The notes beneath the pieces are model-generated. The model was not told the origin of the DNA. It saw nothing but the letters and a program-made list of their open reading frames with translations, and did not search any database. Positions 29,974-39,194 of a DNA stretch of 64,000 nt are shown piece after piece. Within the stretch, counting starts at the first letter, position 1. The number at the start of each line of letters is the position of its first letter. Both the position numbers and the translations under genes were made by a program. Source of the DNA: Prochlorococcus marinus str. MIT 1013 (lineage in GTDB: Bacteria; Cyanobacteriota; Cyanobacteriia; PCC-6307; Cyanobiaceae); contig NZ_CP114778.1 of assembly GCF_027359395.1 (NCBI RefSeq), positions 62,001 to 126,000 on the forward strand, in the 5' to 3' direction.

Positions 29974-31606
29974 AATCCATAATCGCCTTTTCGCAGGCTC
30001 GTTTAGTTATTGCCATCATTGTTAAGGTTGGGCTTTGCCAAGATGATGTTGGCCAGCAAGCTCCATCAACTACCAATACATTAGTGCATTCCCATAGACG
30101 ATTCCAATTGTCTAAAACGCTCTTTTCTTTATTATTTCCCATTGGCGCTCCTCCTACCTCATGTATGTAATAGCCAGGGGGTGGAGCATCGTTTTTAATA
30201 GCAACAGATTTATTTAGAATTTGTTTGGTAAATGGAATATTTACGATTTCATTTGCTGGGATAAGAGTTCCATTTCCAGAATTGATAATAAGTTCGATCA
30301 TGTTGTTCATTTCTTTAACCATTCGTTTTTCATTTTCGCGCCAAACTATTGATATGTGTGGGATAGCAATATCATATAGATCTTTGCTTTTTGAAAGAGA
30401 AACACTGTTTTTATGATTCGGTAATACTTCTCCATGACCAATAAGGAATCCTGTTTTTGTGTATTTATATTTTTTTAAAAAATATGGTGGTTCGAATCTA
30501 TCAATTCCTCCCCAGATTCCATATCCTCCAACAAAGTTATTTTTAGTAGATTGGTCTCTACCTATTGGAATAAAGAAGCTGCCAGCTCCTGTTAAAAGAT
30601 TATGATTAGTTTTATTTGAATAATTTGTCAAATGCTTATCGATTGGAACAGTGAAAAACCTGCAGGTTGATATATGATCCATTAAGTTTTTTCCTAATGA
30701 GTTGGAGGGATCAATTAGGCCATTTGAATTATTACTTTCTTCGGAACTTAATAGAATTCTAATTGTTTGGATTGTTGATGAACATAATATTATTAAATTA
30801 CTTTCTAATTCACTTCTCTCTCCATTTTTTTGATTTACTATAACAACACTTTTAGCAGACTTTCTATCCTTATTTAATACTAATTTCTCTACAATATGAT
30901 CTGAAAGTATTTCTACTTTGCCTAGCCTAGTTGCTTCTTTTAATGTGCTGCCTAAACTGCTGTATCTTGGCCATTTCCCTTTGTCTTTATTGGCTCCAAA
31001 GCCTCTAGAATGTATAAAGGGAAGATTTAGTTTTTCTTTTATATTGGATGCGAATATTTCTTCACTTTCTGTGAATGGAAGTTTGCCAATATATTTACCA
31101 TTAGGTAGTTGATCGAGATCATCTTTGTTGCCATATATCTTTAGAAAATTTTCTATTTCTGAATAATGTGACTCAAGATCTTTATAGCTAATAGGCCATT
31201 CAAGGTTGTATTCTTTCCCTTTTGAGACTTCAAAATCTTCGTGGGCTAATCTTAAGGTTATTCCTCCCCAAGTAAGGCTTCTTCCACCAACTTGATTGCC
31301 TTGCGTCCACATAAACGGAGCTTCTGGTGGGTGGGTGTAAGGATTTGCTTGTTTGTTTGCGTATAGTAAAGGATTTGATTTCCAGAAGCCTGGATGCTGA
31401 GGTTGATTTTGATAATTTCCAGTTGTTACGCCTATCAGTCTCCGAATCATATTGCAAGGCTCTGTTCCTGTCGCTTGCTTAATTTCTAGTTCAGGCCCCC
31501 TTTCAATTACTAATGCTCTTACGCCTGCCTTGGCCATTGTGAGAGCAGCCATTCCTCCTGTTGCGCCAGAACCGATGATAATGACTTCATATGGTTTGTT
31601 AATCAT
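29963..31606 (-). CDS. GMC-family FAD oxidoreductase
   Basis: 547 residues. N-terminal FAD motif VIIIGSGATGGMAALTMAKAG and E in IERGPEL; GMC-type GGRSLTWGGITLRL; C-terminal HEVGGAPMGN and the second FAD contact with DGACWPTSSWQSPTLTMMAI. Family members oxidise alcohols, sugars or choline; the substrate is not evident. A canonical ATG starts it. The gene converges on the DUF2811 gene with overlapping ends. Confidence 0.92.
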   Translation of the reverse strand: MINKPYEVIIIGSGATGGMAALTMAKAGVRALVIERGPELEIKQATGTEPCNMIRRLIGVTTGNYQNQPQHPGFWKSNPLLYANKQANPYTHPPEAPFMWTQGNQVGGRSLTWGGITLRLAHEDFEVSKGKEYNLEWPISYKDLESHYSEIENFLKIYGNKDDLDQLPNGKYIGKLPFTESEEIFASNIKEKLNLPFIHSRGFGANKDKGKWPRYSSLGSTLKEATRLGKVEILSDHIVEKLVLNKDRKSAKSVVIVNQKNGERSELESNLIILCSSTIQTIRILLSSEESNNSNGLIDPSNSLGKNLMDHISTCRFFTVPIDKHLTNYSNKTNHNLLTGAGSFFIPIGRDQSTKNNFVGGYGIWGGIDRFEPPYFLKKYKYTKTGFLIGHGEVLPNHKNSVSLSKSKDLYDIAIPHISIVWRENEKRMVKEMNNMIELIINSGNGTLIPANEIVNIPFTKQILNKSVAIKNDAPPPGYYIHEVGGAPMGNNKEKSVLDNWNRLWECTNVLVVDGACWPTSSWQSPTLTMMAITKRACEKAIMDFRG

Positions 31607-31948
31607 TTTTAGGAACTTGTATATTTAAAATTTGTAAGATTTAGAGAATTATTTTTTTGATATATAAAATATATAATAAATCATAGGCTTAGGGTTTAGG
31701 TATTTAGAAAATCTGATTAATTTGTATCGCGTTTATTCTTTTTTATTAAAGCTTTATCATGGAATATTTTATAAGATAATATTTAAATCAATTTATTTAA
31801 GTATTAAGATCAATATATTGATTTATTTTATATGATTTAGGAGAGATTATATTAGTGATATTATTACTCTAATATATATTAAATTCAATATTTAACTGTT
31901 AGCCCCTTTTTGAATTAAAATATAATTATTGGTAGCTATTAGAAAGTT
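31607..31948. other. AT-rich gap, no gene seen
   Basis: About 340 bases of very AT-rich DNA between the divergent GMC and pentapeptide genes. I see no credible frame, hairpin or known site. It must contain both promoters. Confidence 0.5.
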
Positions 31949-32422
31949 ATGTTTAAAGGTCTTCTTTTTTTTGTAAGCTCGTTTCTGTTTTTCTTTTATT
32001 CGCTTCCAGCTTATTCAGCCTTGGACTATGGAAAGCAAACCTTGATAGGCGCTGATTTCTCTAATACCGATTTGAAAGGTGCGACTTTCTATTTAAGTGA
32101 TCTCCAAGATGCTGATTTTTCAGGTAGTGATCTTCAAGGAGCTAGTTTTTTTGATGCAAAGCTTGAAAACGCTAACCTAAGTAATACAAATATGAGAGAT
32201 GTAACAATGGATGCGGCCATACTTAACGGTGCTAACCTTTCAAATAGCATATTAGAAGGCGCTTTTGCTTATAATGCTAAATTTGAAAACGTTATTATTA
32301 AAGGTGCCGATTTTACTGATGTATTAATCGCAAATGATGTTAAAAAAAAGCTATGTATTATTGCCGATGGAATAAATAGTGTCACTAATAAAAAAACAAG
32401 TGAGACATTAGAATGTTATTGA
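31949..32422 (+). CDS. Secreted pentapeptide-repeat protein
   Basis: 157 residues. An N-terminal signal peptide (residues 1-24, hydrophobic FFVSSFLFFFYSLPAYS, cleavage after AYSA) sends it to the periplasm or thylakoid lumen. Residues about 33-125 are A(D/N)LxX pentapeptides (GADFSNTDLKGATFYLSDLQ) forming a right-handed beta helix; the tail has two cysteines (C at about 133 and 156) that could make a disulfide. Function unknown; lumenal pentapeptide proteins are common in cyanobacteria. Overlaps the next gene by ten bases. Confidence 0.88.
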   Translation: MFKGLLFFVSSFLFFFYSLPAYSALDYGKQTLIGADFSNTDLKGATFYLSDLQDADFSGSDLQGASFFDAKLENANLSNTNMRDVTMDAAILNGANLSNSILEGAFAYNAKFENVIIKGADFTDVLIANDVKKKLCIIADGINSVTNKKTSETLECY

Positions 32423-34524
32423 ATAGTATGCTTATTAAGAAAAATATTAATCACTCTAAATATATTTTTTGGATTTCAGTTTTATTTATATGGATCATAG
32501 CCACCTTCTCTGACCGGATTTGGTGGAATTTTTATAGCAATACGCCTTCATGGGATCAGGCTGATTATTTGAATAGTGCCCTTGACCATGCACGTGCACT
32601 TTCTTTTTTTGGTGGAGATGGTGCCTCAGACTTTAGTTCTTTATTAGATAAATCTCCAAAGATTCCTCCTTTGGCTTCAATAATCAATGGAGCCTTAATT
32701 GCCTTGGCTGGCGATGCCCCTCATGAAGCTGCATGGTCCTTAAGTTTTTGGAATGGATTTTTGCTCTTTAATATTGCTTCATGGGGACTTTATTTGAGAG
32801 GAAAAAAATTTGCACTTTTTTGTGTTCTTATTAGTGCATTTTCTCCTTTCTTGTTTCATCTAAGAACTGATTATGTGTTGGAGTTACCTTTAATCTCCTC
32901 TATTACATTTTATTTGTTTCATCTAGGAAGGTGGAGTGATAAATCAATTGGAGGTAAATGGATTCAATTGATAATCGCTGCTTTTGCATGCGCTTCTTCT
33001 TTATTGATTAAGCAAAGCTCTCTATTAATTGTCATACCTTCTTTATTATTCATTTTTATTCTTTGTTTTAAAAGAGATGAAAAATTTAGATTACAATTTT
33101 TATGTTTAATCTTTCTCAATCTTTTAGCAATTTTACCATGGTTTTATCACAATTGGATAATGATATTAAGTGGAACTTACAGAGCCGTTTTTGAATCAGC
33201 TGCGATAGAAGGTGATCCATTTGTTTTGGGATTTAAAAGTATTTTCTGGTACTTTCCGTATTTAGAGAATCAGTTTGGAAGTATCATTTTCTTTTTTGGC
33301 TTATCAGGAATAATATTTTCCTTTTTAACCTATATAAGATCTTTTAAATCTTCAGCAAAATTAGTGGATATTTTTGATCAAAATAATTATAAATGGACAT
33401 GGATCTATTATAATTTAATTACATCCTGGACTTTTACAACTTTAATTCCTAATAAGGATCAAAGATATATTGCATGTAGTATCCCATTAATTATTATACT
33501 TTTAGCGCTAGGATTCAGCAAGTGGGTTAATTGGCTAGATACTTATTTTAGATTCAAATATTATTGTTTATTATTGATTGCTCCTATAAGCTTTTTATTT
33601 TCCAATTCTATTAATAAGTATAAAAATTTAGAAAATAATTCAAGTAAATATTATCCCGTTAAAGATATTATATCGATCGTTAAAGCAGATCTATCCTTCG
33701 ATGAAAAAGAGACAGTTATTGTTGTTCCCAGCACTCCTGATCTTAATCAGCATAATGTAAGTTATTTTGGGAGAATGCAAGGTGGAAATATTTTAGGCAG
33801 ACAACTTGGGCAATCTCTTTTGCATATAGAACCTGTTATTAAATATTCTAATTGGATTATTTTAGCTGAGGGAGATCAAGGCTCAGTTTCAAGTAATTCA
33901 ATAGCTCTAGATAAAGCGATTAGAGATAGTTCTCTTTTCAAAAAAGTTCGAGAATTTCCAAGAAAAAAAGAAGGAAGTTATTCTTTATGGAAAAGAGATG
34001 CAAATTCACTTAAGCAAAATGAATTTCATAATAGATTTATTGAACTAGCAAATGGAATGGAGCAAGGTCCATTAGGCATTAAATTGATTTTTGATGAAAT
34101 AGAAATAGAACATATGCTTGATGGGCATTTTAAATATCAAAATATTGTTAGAGATAAGGCGTTATCCAAAATAAGTTCAGACCCAGAAAATGTTGAATCT
34201 TTATGGTCCCTATCGCTTTTGAATATATTATTGAATAGACCCTCAAAAGCAGATGTTTATCTAAGAAATTTAGAAATTCTGTTGCCCAATAATCCTTGGC
34301 CAAGTGCTTACAGAACTATGGTTAACGTTGCCTCTTGGAATCCTTGGAAGGCATCCTTAATAGCCGATAGAGCTTATAAGAGAAATCCAAATTATATGCT
34401 AAAAGGCTTGGGTGATGTTAGTGCTCTCTTTCGAGGAGCCTTTTGGCGATTGGAGTCTGCCTCTAATAGTGTTCCAAATGCAGTAAAAAGTATTGATGAT
34501 GCTTTAAAACCAATAGAAAAATAG
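32413..34524 (+). CDS. Large GT-C-type membrane glycosyltransferase
   Basis: 703 residues: about 11 membrane helices (1-430) and a soluble C-terminal half. The first loop TPSWDQADYLNSALDHAR carries acidic residues in the position used by ArnT/PMT-type enzymes that transfer sugar from a polyprenyl-phosphate donor. The tail from about 520 has helix pairs typical of TPR-like units. The first ATG overlaps the pentapeptide gene by ten bases; another ATG 15 bases later is possible. Donor and acceptor are unknown. Confidence 0.78.
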   Translation: MLLNSMLIKKNINHSKYIFWISVLFIWIIATFSDRIWWNFYSNTPSWDQADYLNSALDHARALSFFGGDGASDFSSLLDKSPKIPPLASIINGALIALAGDAPHEAAWSLSFWNGFLLFNIASWGLYLRGKKFALFCVLISAFSPFLFHLRTDYVLELPLISSITFYLFHLGRWSDKSIGGKWIQLIIAAFACASSLLIKQSSLLIVIPSLLFIFILCFKRDEKFRLQFLCLIFLNLLAILPWFYHNWIMILSGTYRAVFESAAIEGDPFVLGFKSIFWYFPYLENQFGSIIFFFGLSGIIFSFLTYIRSFKSSAKLVDIFDQNNYKWTWIYYNLITSWTFTTLIPNKDQRYIACSIPLIIILLALGFSKWVNWLDTYFRFKYYCLLLIAPISFLFSNSINKYKNLENNSSKYYPVKDIISIVKADLSFDEKETVIVVPSTPDLNQHNVSYFGRMQGGNILGRQLGQSLLHIEPVIKYSNWIILAEGDQGSVSSNSIALDKAIRDSSLFKKVREFPRKKEGSYSLWKRDANSLKQNEFHNRFIELANGMEQGPLGIKLIFDEIEIEHMLDGHFKYQNIVRDKALSKISSDPENVESLWSLSLLNILLNRPSKADVYLRNLEILLPNNPWPSAYRTMVNVASWNPWKASLIADRAYKRNPNYMLKGLGDVSALFRGAFWRLESASNSVPNAVKSIDDALKPIEK

Positions 34525-34561
34525 AAGCTAAAGATAAAATCTCAATCTAGATATGCAGGAT

Positions 34562-34732
34562 TCAGAGTTGGTCTCTTTCAAATGTTTTTGTTATTTCTTT
34601 TAGAAATTCAACTATTTGGATATTTGTATACCCAAGCTCAGTTCTAAGCCCTTTGCATGAAGAGGTAATCTCTTTCCAAATATCAGCTCTTACGATAGCT
34701 TCTCTGTCTTTTAAGTAACGCTCTTCTTTCAT
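34562..34732 (-). CDS. Small protein, 56 residues, unknown function
   Basis: Complete minus-strand frame MKEERYLKDREAIVRADIWK ... TKTFERDQL. Composition (Glu, Lys, Arg, Ile) and a predicted pair of helices are protein-like, and the block is less AT-biased than the surrounding gap. It is convergent with the glycosyltransferase gene, 37 bases after its stop. No family recognised. Confidence 0.6.
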   Translation of the reverse strand: MKEERYLKDREAIVRADIWKEITSSCKGLRTELGYTNIQIVEFLKEITKTFERDQL

Positions 34733-34777
34733 TTTAATTTAATTATGTAAGGTATGGGTTCCTGAGTTTTTTAAGAA

Positions 34778-34816
34778 AACCAACCTAGTAAAGCTTAAAG
34801 ATTTACTAGGTTGGTT
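34778..34816. repeat. Perfect 15-bp hairpin in a gene gap
   Basis: Arms AACCAACCTAGTAAA and its exact complement enclose a 9-base loop. No T-run follows on the plus strand; on the minus strand the arm is followed by a run ending TTAAAAAAC, which makes a terminator reading to the left possible but imperfect. It lies about 45 bases upstream of the small minus-strand gene, so it may be in that gene's leader. Confidence 0.85.
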
Positions 34817-35068
34817 CGATTGATATCAGATCGGTGTCTTAAAAATCTAAAAAAACCTACAATTCGAAATACATTAACGAAAAAATAGATAAATCATGAG
34901 AATTATGGAATTCTAATAGGTATTAAATATTTGATTTACTTATATATGTATTCACGAAAATAAATCGTTTTTAAGGTTCGTTGATTGATTTACCTTATAT
35001 ATGGGTTCTTTTTAAATTAGTAGGGACAAGTATTTAATTAAATACCTCCAAACTCCCCGACAAGGAAC

Positions 35069-35154
35069 GGAGAGTGGGGGATTCGAACCCCCGATGGAGT
35101 TGCCCCCATGCTAGTTTTCAAGACTAGAGCCATAAACCACTCGACCAACTCTCC
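35069..35154 (-). tRNA. tRNA-Ser (anticodon UGA)
   Basis: 86-base tRNA read on the minus strand: acceptor GGAGAGT/ACTCTCC, D-arm TGGTCGAGTGG, anticodon loop CTTGAAA giving UGA, a long variable arm as expected for serine, and T-arm GGGGGTTCGAATCCCCC. The CCA end is not encoded. The flanks hold no other tRNA. Confidence 0.98.
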
Positions 35155-35354
35155 ACTAGAAATCTTACCTTATTAAGTTCTGAAATCTTAAAAAAATTGC
35201 TCAAACAATAATTTCATCCCTATTTGCTATTAACTCAGTTTTAAGGAGCATCCTTGTAGACCTTTAAAAATTTCAGAACCTATAGATTCTCTGTATGGAT
35301 AAATGTCAATGAGATTATTTGTGCAATAATTTCAGACATTGGTAAAACACATTC

Positions 35355-35549
35355 ATGGCAAGCAACAAGAGCCCACAATCTCGTTTCCTTGGAGACCTCC
35401 CTATGGAGGGGGGTATTAGTCAAAAAGAGAAATATCGTTATGTAGCTCATTTGATGTTTTTTATAGGATGCGCGCTGTTTTCTTTTGGGATTTGGGCTCT
35501 CTCAGGCTTTACTGCTTCAAGCGGAGCATCAGGACCATTTCCTTTCTAA
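35355..35549 (+). CDS. Small single-pass membrane protein
   Basis: 64 residues: soluble N-terminus (MASNKSPQSRFLGDLPMEGG), one membrane helix about 30-51 (AHLMFFIGCALFSFGIWALS) and a Gly/Ser tail. ATG start. Family unknown to me; the size and form resemble small thylakoid or photosystem-associated subunits, but I cannot name one. Stands alone. Confidence 0.7.
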   Translation: MASNKSPQSRFLGDLPMEGGISQKEKYRYVAHLMFFIGCALFSFGIWALSGFTASSGASGPFPF

Positions 35550-35601
35550 AAATGAGAGGAAGATATAATTGATTATGGATTAGTAGATCTAAATAAAAAA
35601 A

Positions 35602-35865
35602 TTATTGAACAGATAACTTATTTATAGTATTTTCTCTGTCTTCAATAAGTGTTAGCAGCCACTTAGATCCTAAGGCTCTGGAAATACTTCTGTTTTTTAA
35701 TAGTTCACAAATTCTTTTATAAAGTTTTTCAGATTCAATATTGGAATTGAACCATTTCTCGAATTTGAGAATTTCATCTGGGTTTTGACAAGCTCTCAGT
35801 TGATCAATAAGTGCATCATTAGTACTTGTTCCTCTTAGCTTTAATGGTTTATTAGTCGTAGTCAT
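35602..35865 (-). CDS. Small soluble protein of unknown function
   Basis: 87 residues, helical, charged (MTTTNKPLKLRGTSTNDALI ... LGSKWLLTLIEDRENTINKL). No recognised motif. Lies downstream of nrdJ on the same strand is not the case: nrdJ is read toward it, ending about 160 bases to its right, so both run leftward and it could be a last gene of that transcript. Confidence 0.65.
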   Translation of the reverse strand: MTTTNKPLKLRGTSTNDALIDQLRACQNPDEILKFEKWFNSNIESEKLYKRICELLKNRSISRALGSKWLLTLIEDRENTINKLSVQ

Positions 35866-36025
35866 TTAAATTTTAAGGACACAAGACATATTTAATAGTT
35901 AGCTAAATTTTCTAATTTGGACAATTATCTTTAAAACTTCTTTGAAAAAGTAAACTTATTTGATTAGTTCAGTAACTTCTTTAGGTTGGTACTAAAATAC
36001 CCTACTCAAGCTTGAATGGCTTCTC

Positions 36026-38362
36026 TTAAGATGGTTTAGCTAGTGGGAGTAAGCATTTATCAGAATCGCAACCTGCTGGACCTGCTTCAGTAAGCTCCCC
36101 TTGATCATATCGACTAAGAGCATCAAAGAAATCACAATTTTCTCTTCTTTTTATGACCTCTGATTGCAGTTTTGTGTAGCATTCTTCGTCAATAGGTTCA
36201 AAAGGAAGTCTGGGGAAGGTTGCATTTGCATCAAACCTTGCAAGCAAGGCAGCTGAAATATAACCTTTATTTTCATTAATTGAGCTATGAAGAGCTTTAG
36301 CTAACTCCTCTATCTCATTCTCTCTGAATTCAATTGTGGCAGAGGTGTTGTGGTCTGTGTAGTTTGTTTGAACTTGCATATAAAAATCAAATTGTGCAAG
36401 AGCTGAGAAGTTATTGATATCTATTTCATCAGCACCAGGGATGTTTGCCCAACTTACCTCGGTCGGTATTTCAACTAGCCACTCAGTACATTTTGGATCA
36501 AATGGATTGTCTAGTAACTTTCCATTTTCATCTTTATCTGATTGAGAAGGAACGATTGTGTATCCATAATCCATGCAAGCTAATGCAACTGGATCGTTCT
36601 TCCTAAAAGTAATTCTTCTAATAAAACGCTGAGCTTTTGGCGGATGCCAACCTGGTGAAGCCCCTGTTAGAAGACTCTTTGTACCAGCAGGCTGAACTGT
36701 TGTACAACGACTTGGACGGCGGATATTATGTCTATCACAATAATCAAATACTGTATCGTTGACGATCTTCCTCCATCGACTCAAAAAAGTAGCTTCTTTG
36801 AGTTTGAAATCCTTTCCTTCTTTTGTGTCAGGTCGTCCGGCTTCCCACCATTTTAACCAGGGTGTCCCAAATGCATGAACAAAAAAGTCAAAAAGTCCTG
36901 TGAAGCTAACCCCAACAATGGGATCCCATTCCCGACTTTTTCTGTATCGCTCTACTTCAAATCGATGGTTAAGGAGACAAGCAACTGACAAAGCTGCTGC
37001 TTTAAAGGCATCTTCTTGTTGATTTATGTCTAATGGATCAATTTGATTAAGATGGATTTCTGCAAGATTACAGTGAAAATCTGAGCCTAAAATTTCACCG
37101 CAAGGATTAAGACCATATCTACTTAGTCTGTGAAAAAGTTCTTTATCATCAAATGGACCGTAATTTGATTGAATCCATTTGGAGGCCTCCTCTTTTCCTT
37201 GATCACAGTAGATATCTATAAATTCATTCCTTAGTTCTACTGTTGATAGTATGTCTGCATTAGAGCGAGCAATTGCTTCTGGTGCAAATTGAATGGCTCC
37301 TTCTCCTGAATGAAATTGCTTAATAACGGCTTCGACAAGAACTTTTAATTCAGGCTTGGTATGGTAAACACGAGTATGGTTGGCCATTCTTAAGGCATCC
37401 TTTTCTGGGTCAATACTCCAATTCCCATCTGAGTCTTGCTTCCATAAATTTTCTTTAGCGCCAGCAGCTTCTAAATCTTGCGAAGAAAATTGACGCATAC
37501 CTGCACTTCTTCTGATATTGCCAGCAACGATTGTGACGGCTGCCTCGTCTATTAAAAGACAACATTCAATAGAGGTTAGTTTTCTTCCAATTGCTTTATT
37601 TAAAAGTTTTGTAACACGAGGATATAAATCTTTGAGTTTGACTGGGTTTGCCATTCCTCCGAACCCTTTTAGCGATTCACCTGCTGGCCTTACATCTTTT
37701 AAATCAATGGATACATTAATTACTTTAGAATTAAAACTATCGTCACTACTTAATTCAAGAATTTTTTGATAGCTATCAACCCATCCACGTCTACTATCTC
37801 CAACTTTTATAAGTACATTGTTTTCTTGAATAGAGAATGTCGTTTTTTCATTTCTCTCTTTAGAGGGTGTTAATCCAATATCGGAAACACTTTGAATATT
37901 TATTGTATTAAGAACCTCTGGGAGTTGATCAATAAAGTGAGGTTCGATTATTGCTCCTGTTCCACAACCCATCATGGCTAAATCCATCATGAGTCCAAAG
38001 GCTTGCCAATCAACAAGATTTGTTGAGGTGCAATTGTAGGCTCCAGAAAAATTCTTTTCTTTCTCAATCCATTCTGTTCCGCCTATCCAAAGCCATCTTC
38101 CTGAGGGAAGAGCTTTTTTCTCCTGTTGCATTCTTTTCATTAAATTTATTTCTGTTTCGTTTAATCCACCAAGCTCTTTTAGACCATCAAGGTTTCTTTT
38201 ATTTACTTGTTCCCAGCTTTCACGACCTGCTGGAAGTTTTCTACTATATGTTCTGTAAAAGACAGGATTAGCTGCAGGTGCAGTTATTGGAAAATCAGTC
38301 GAAACATTTTTTTTCCCCGATGCTGAATTATTGGTTTCGGGCTGGCTTGTTGCGATTGTCAA
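36026..38362 (-). CDS. nrdJ: Adenosylcobalamin-dependent ribonucleotide reductase, class II
   Basis: Makes deoxyribonucleotides from ribonucleoside triphosphates using a B12-generated thiyl radical; monomeric Lactobacillus-type enzyme. NPCGEILGSDFHCN holds the active-site cysteines near residues 420-435, and the C-terminal CDSDKC pair is the redox relay. About 778 residues from the TTG giving MTIATSQPETN, which matches the family N-terminus; the frame is open 18 codons further to 38416 with an ATG at 38401. No intein is inserted. This is the only obvious RNR here and ties growth to corrinoid supply. Confidence 0.95.
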   Translation of the reverse strand: MTIATSQPETNNSASGKKNVSTDFPITAPAANPVFYRTYSRKLPAGRESWEQVNKRNLDGLKELGGLNETEINLMKRMQQEKKALPSGRWLWIGGTEWIEKEKNFSGAYNCTSTNLVDWQAFGLMMDLAMMGCGTGAIIEPHFIDQLPEVLNTINIQSVSDIGLTPSKERNEKTTFSIQENNVLIKVGDSRRGWVDSYQKILELSSDDSFNSKVINVSIDLKDVRPAGESLKGFGGMANPVKLKDLYPRVTKLLNKAIGRKLTSIECCLLIDEAAVTIVAGNIRRSAGMRQFSSQDLEAAGAKENLWKQDSDGNWSIDPEKDALRMANHTRVYHTKPELKVLVEAVIKQFHSGEGAIQFAPEAIARSNADILSTVELRNEFIDIYCDQGKEEASKWIQSNYGPFDDKELFHRLSRYGLNPCGEILGSDFHCNLAEIHLNQIDPLDINQQEDAFKAAALSVACLLNHRFEVERYRKSREWDPIVGVSFTGLFDFFVHAFGTPWLKWWEAGRPDTKEGKDFKLKEATFLSRWRKIVNDTVFDYCDRHNIRRPSRCTTVQPAGTKSLLTGASPGWHPPKAQRFIRRITFRKNDPVALACMDYGYTIVPSQSDKDENGKLLDNPFDPKCTEWLVEIPTEVSWANIPGADEIDINNFSALAQFDFYMQVQTNYTDHNTSATIEFRENEIEELAKALHSSINENKGYISAALLARFDANATFPRLPFEPIDEECYTKLQSEVIKRRENCDFFDALSRYDQGELTEAGPAGCDSDKCLLPLAKPS

Positions 38363-38474
38363 AATCTTTGTATCCCTTGGTAAGTACCACGGTAACGCCA
38401 TGTATAGCGTTAGCAAGTTTTTTTAACACCATCTACAGGGCTCCAAGGGAGAAAACAAATTTTTTCTTTTATTT

Positions 38475-39158
38475 ATGAAGAGAACACCTGAACCTGAACT
38501 CATGCAAAGCCCTTCGCAGGTAAGGGCTTATGCAGATGCGGATTTCTCTAGAAGCGATTCAATGGTTGTTAAATCTCTTGAAAAATATTTAACAAAAATA
38601 GGAAGAACTCTTAATAATAATGATTTGATTTTTGATATTGGATGTGGACCTGGGAATATTGCGGAGAGAATTGCTGAAAATTGGCCCTTTGTAAAAGTTG
38701 TGGGGATTGATGGCTCAAAGGGAATGTTACATGAAGCAGAAAAAAAACTTTCTAACAACCTTACTAAGAATCTTACTTATGAATTGATTGAAATTAATTC
38801 ATTGGCCACAGGTGAAATAGATTTTCCTCTTAAGGCTGATGTCCTAGTAAGTAATAGCGCCTTACATCATTTTCATGATCCTTCTAGGTTTTGGGGTGCA
38901 TTAAAAAAACTAGGTAAAACTAAGTGTATTCATATTCATCGTGATTTAATAAGGCCTCCTTCTCTAGAAAAAGCATTTGATATAAAAGAAAAACATCTTT
39001 TAAATTCTCCAGAAATTCTAAAAAAGGATTTTTATGCATCTCTTAAAGCATCATTTACAGTTAATGAAGTAACTCAACAAATACTTGATGCAGGGTTATC
39101 TCAATTAGAGGTTTTTCAAATTGATGAGCTTTATTTTGAGATTATTGGGTGTATTTAA
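38475..39158 (+). CDS. SAM-dependent methyltransferase, class I
   Basis: 227 residues. SAM motif I FDIGCGPGNIAERIAEN, acidic motif II VVGIDGSKGM and motif IV-like DVLVSNSALHHFHDPS. Substrate unknown; generic small-molecule type. It is divergent from nrdJ and followed by prfC on the same strand. Confidence 0.85.
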   Translation: MKRTPEPELMQSPSQVRAYADADFSRSDSMVVKSLEKYLTKIGRTLNNNDLIFDIGCGPGNIAERIAENWPFVKVVGIDGSKGMLHEAEKKLSNNLTKNLTYELIEINSLATGEIDFPLKADVLVSNSALHHFHDPSRFWGALKKLGKTKCIHIHRDLIRPPSLEKAFDIKEKHLLNSPEILKKDFYASLKASFTVNEVTQQILDAGLSQLEVFQIDELYFEIIGCI

Positions 39159-39194
39159 TCTTTTTCCTGAACAATTGAACAACCAAAAAAAATA

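Noticed and set aside
36026-38416. Possible intein or insertion in the ribonucleotide reductase.
   Set aside because: The protein length and motif order match uninterrupted class II enzymes, so nothing is inserted.
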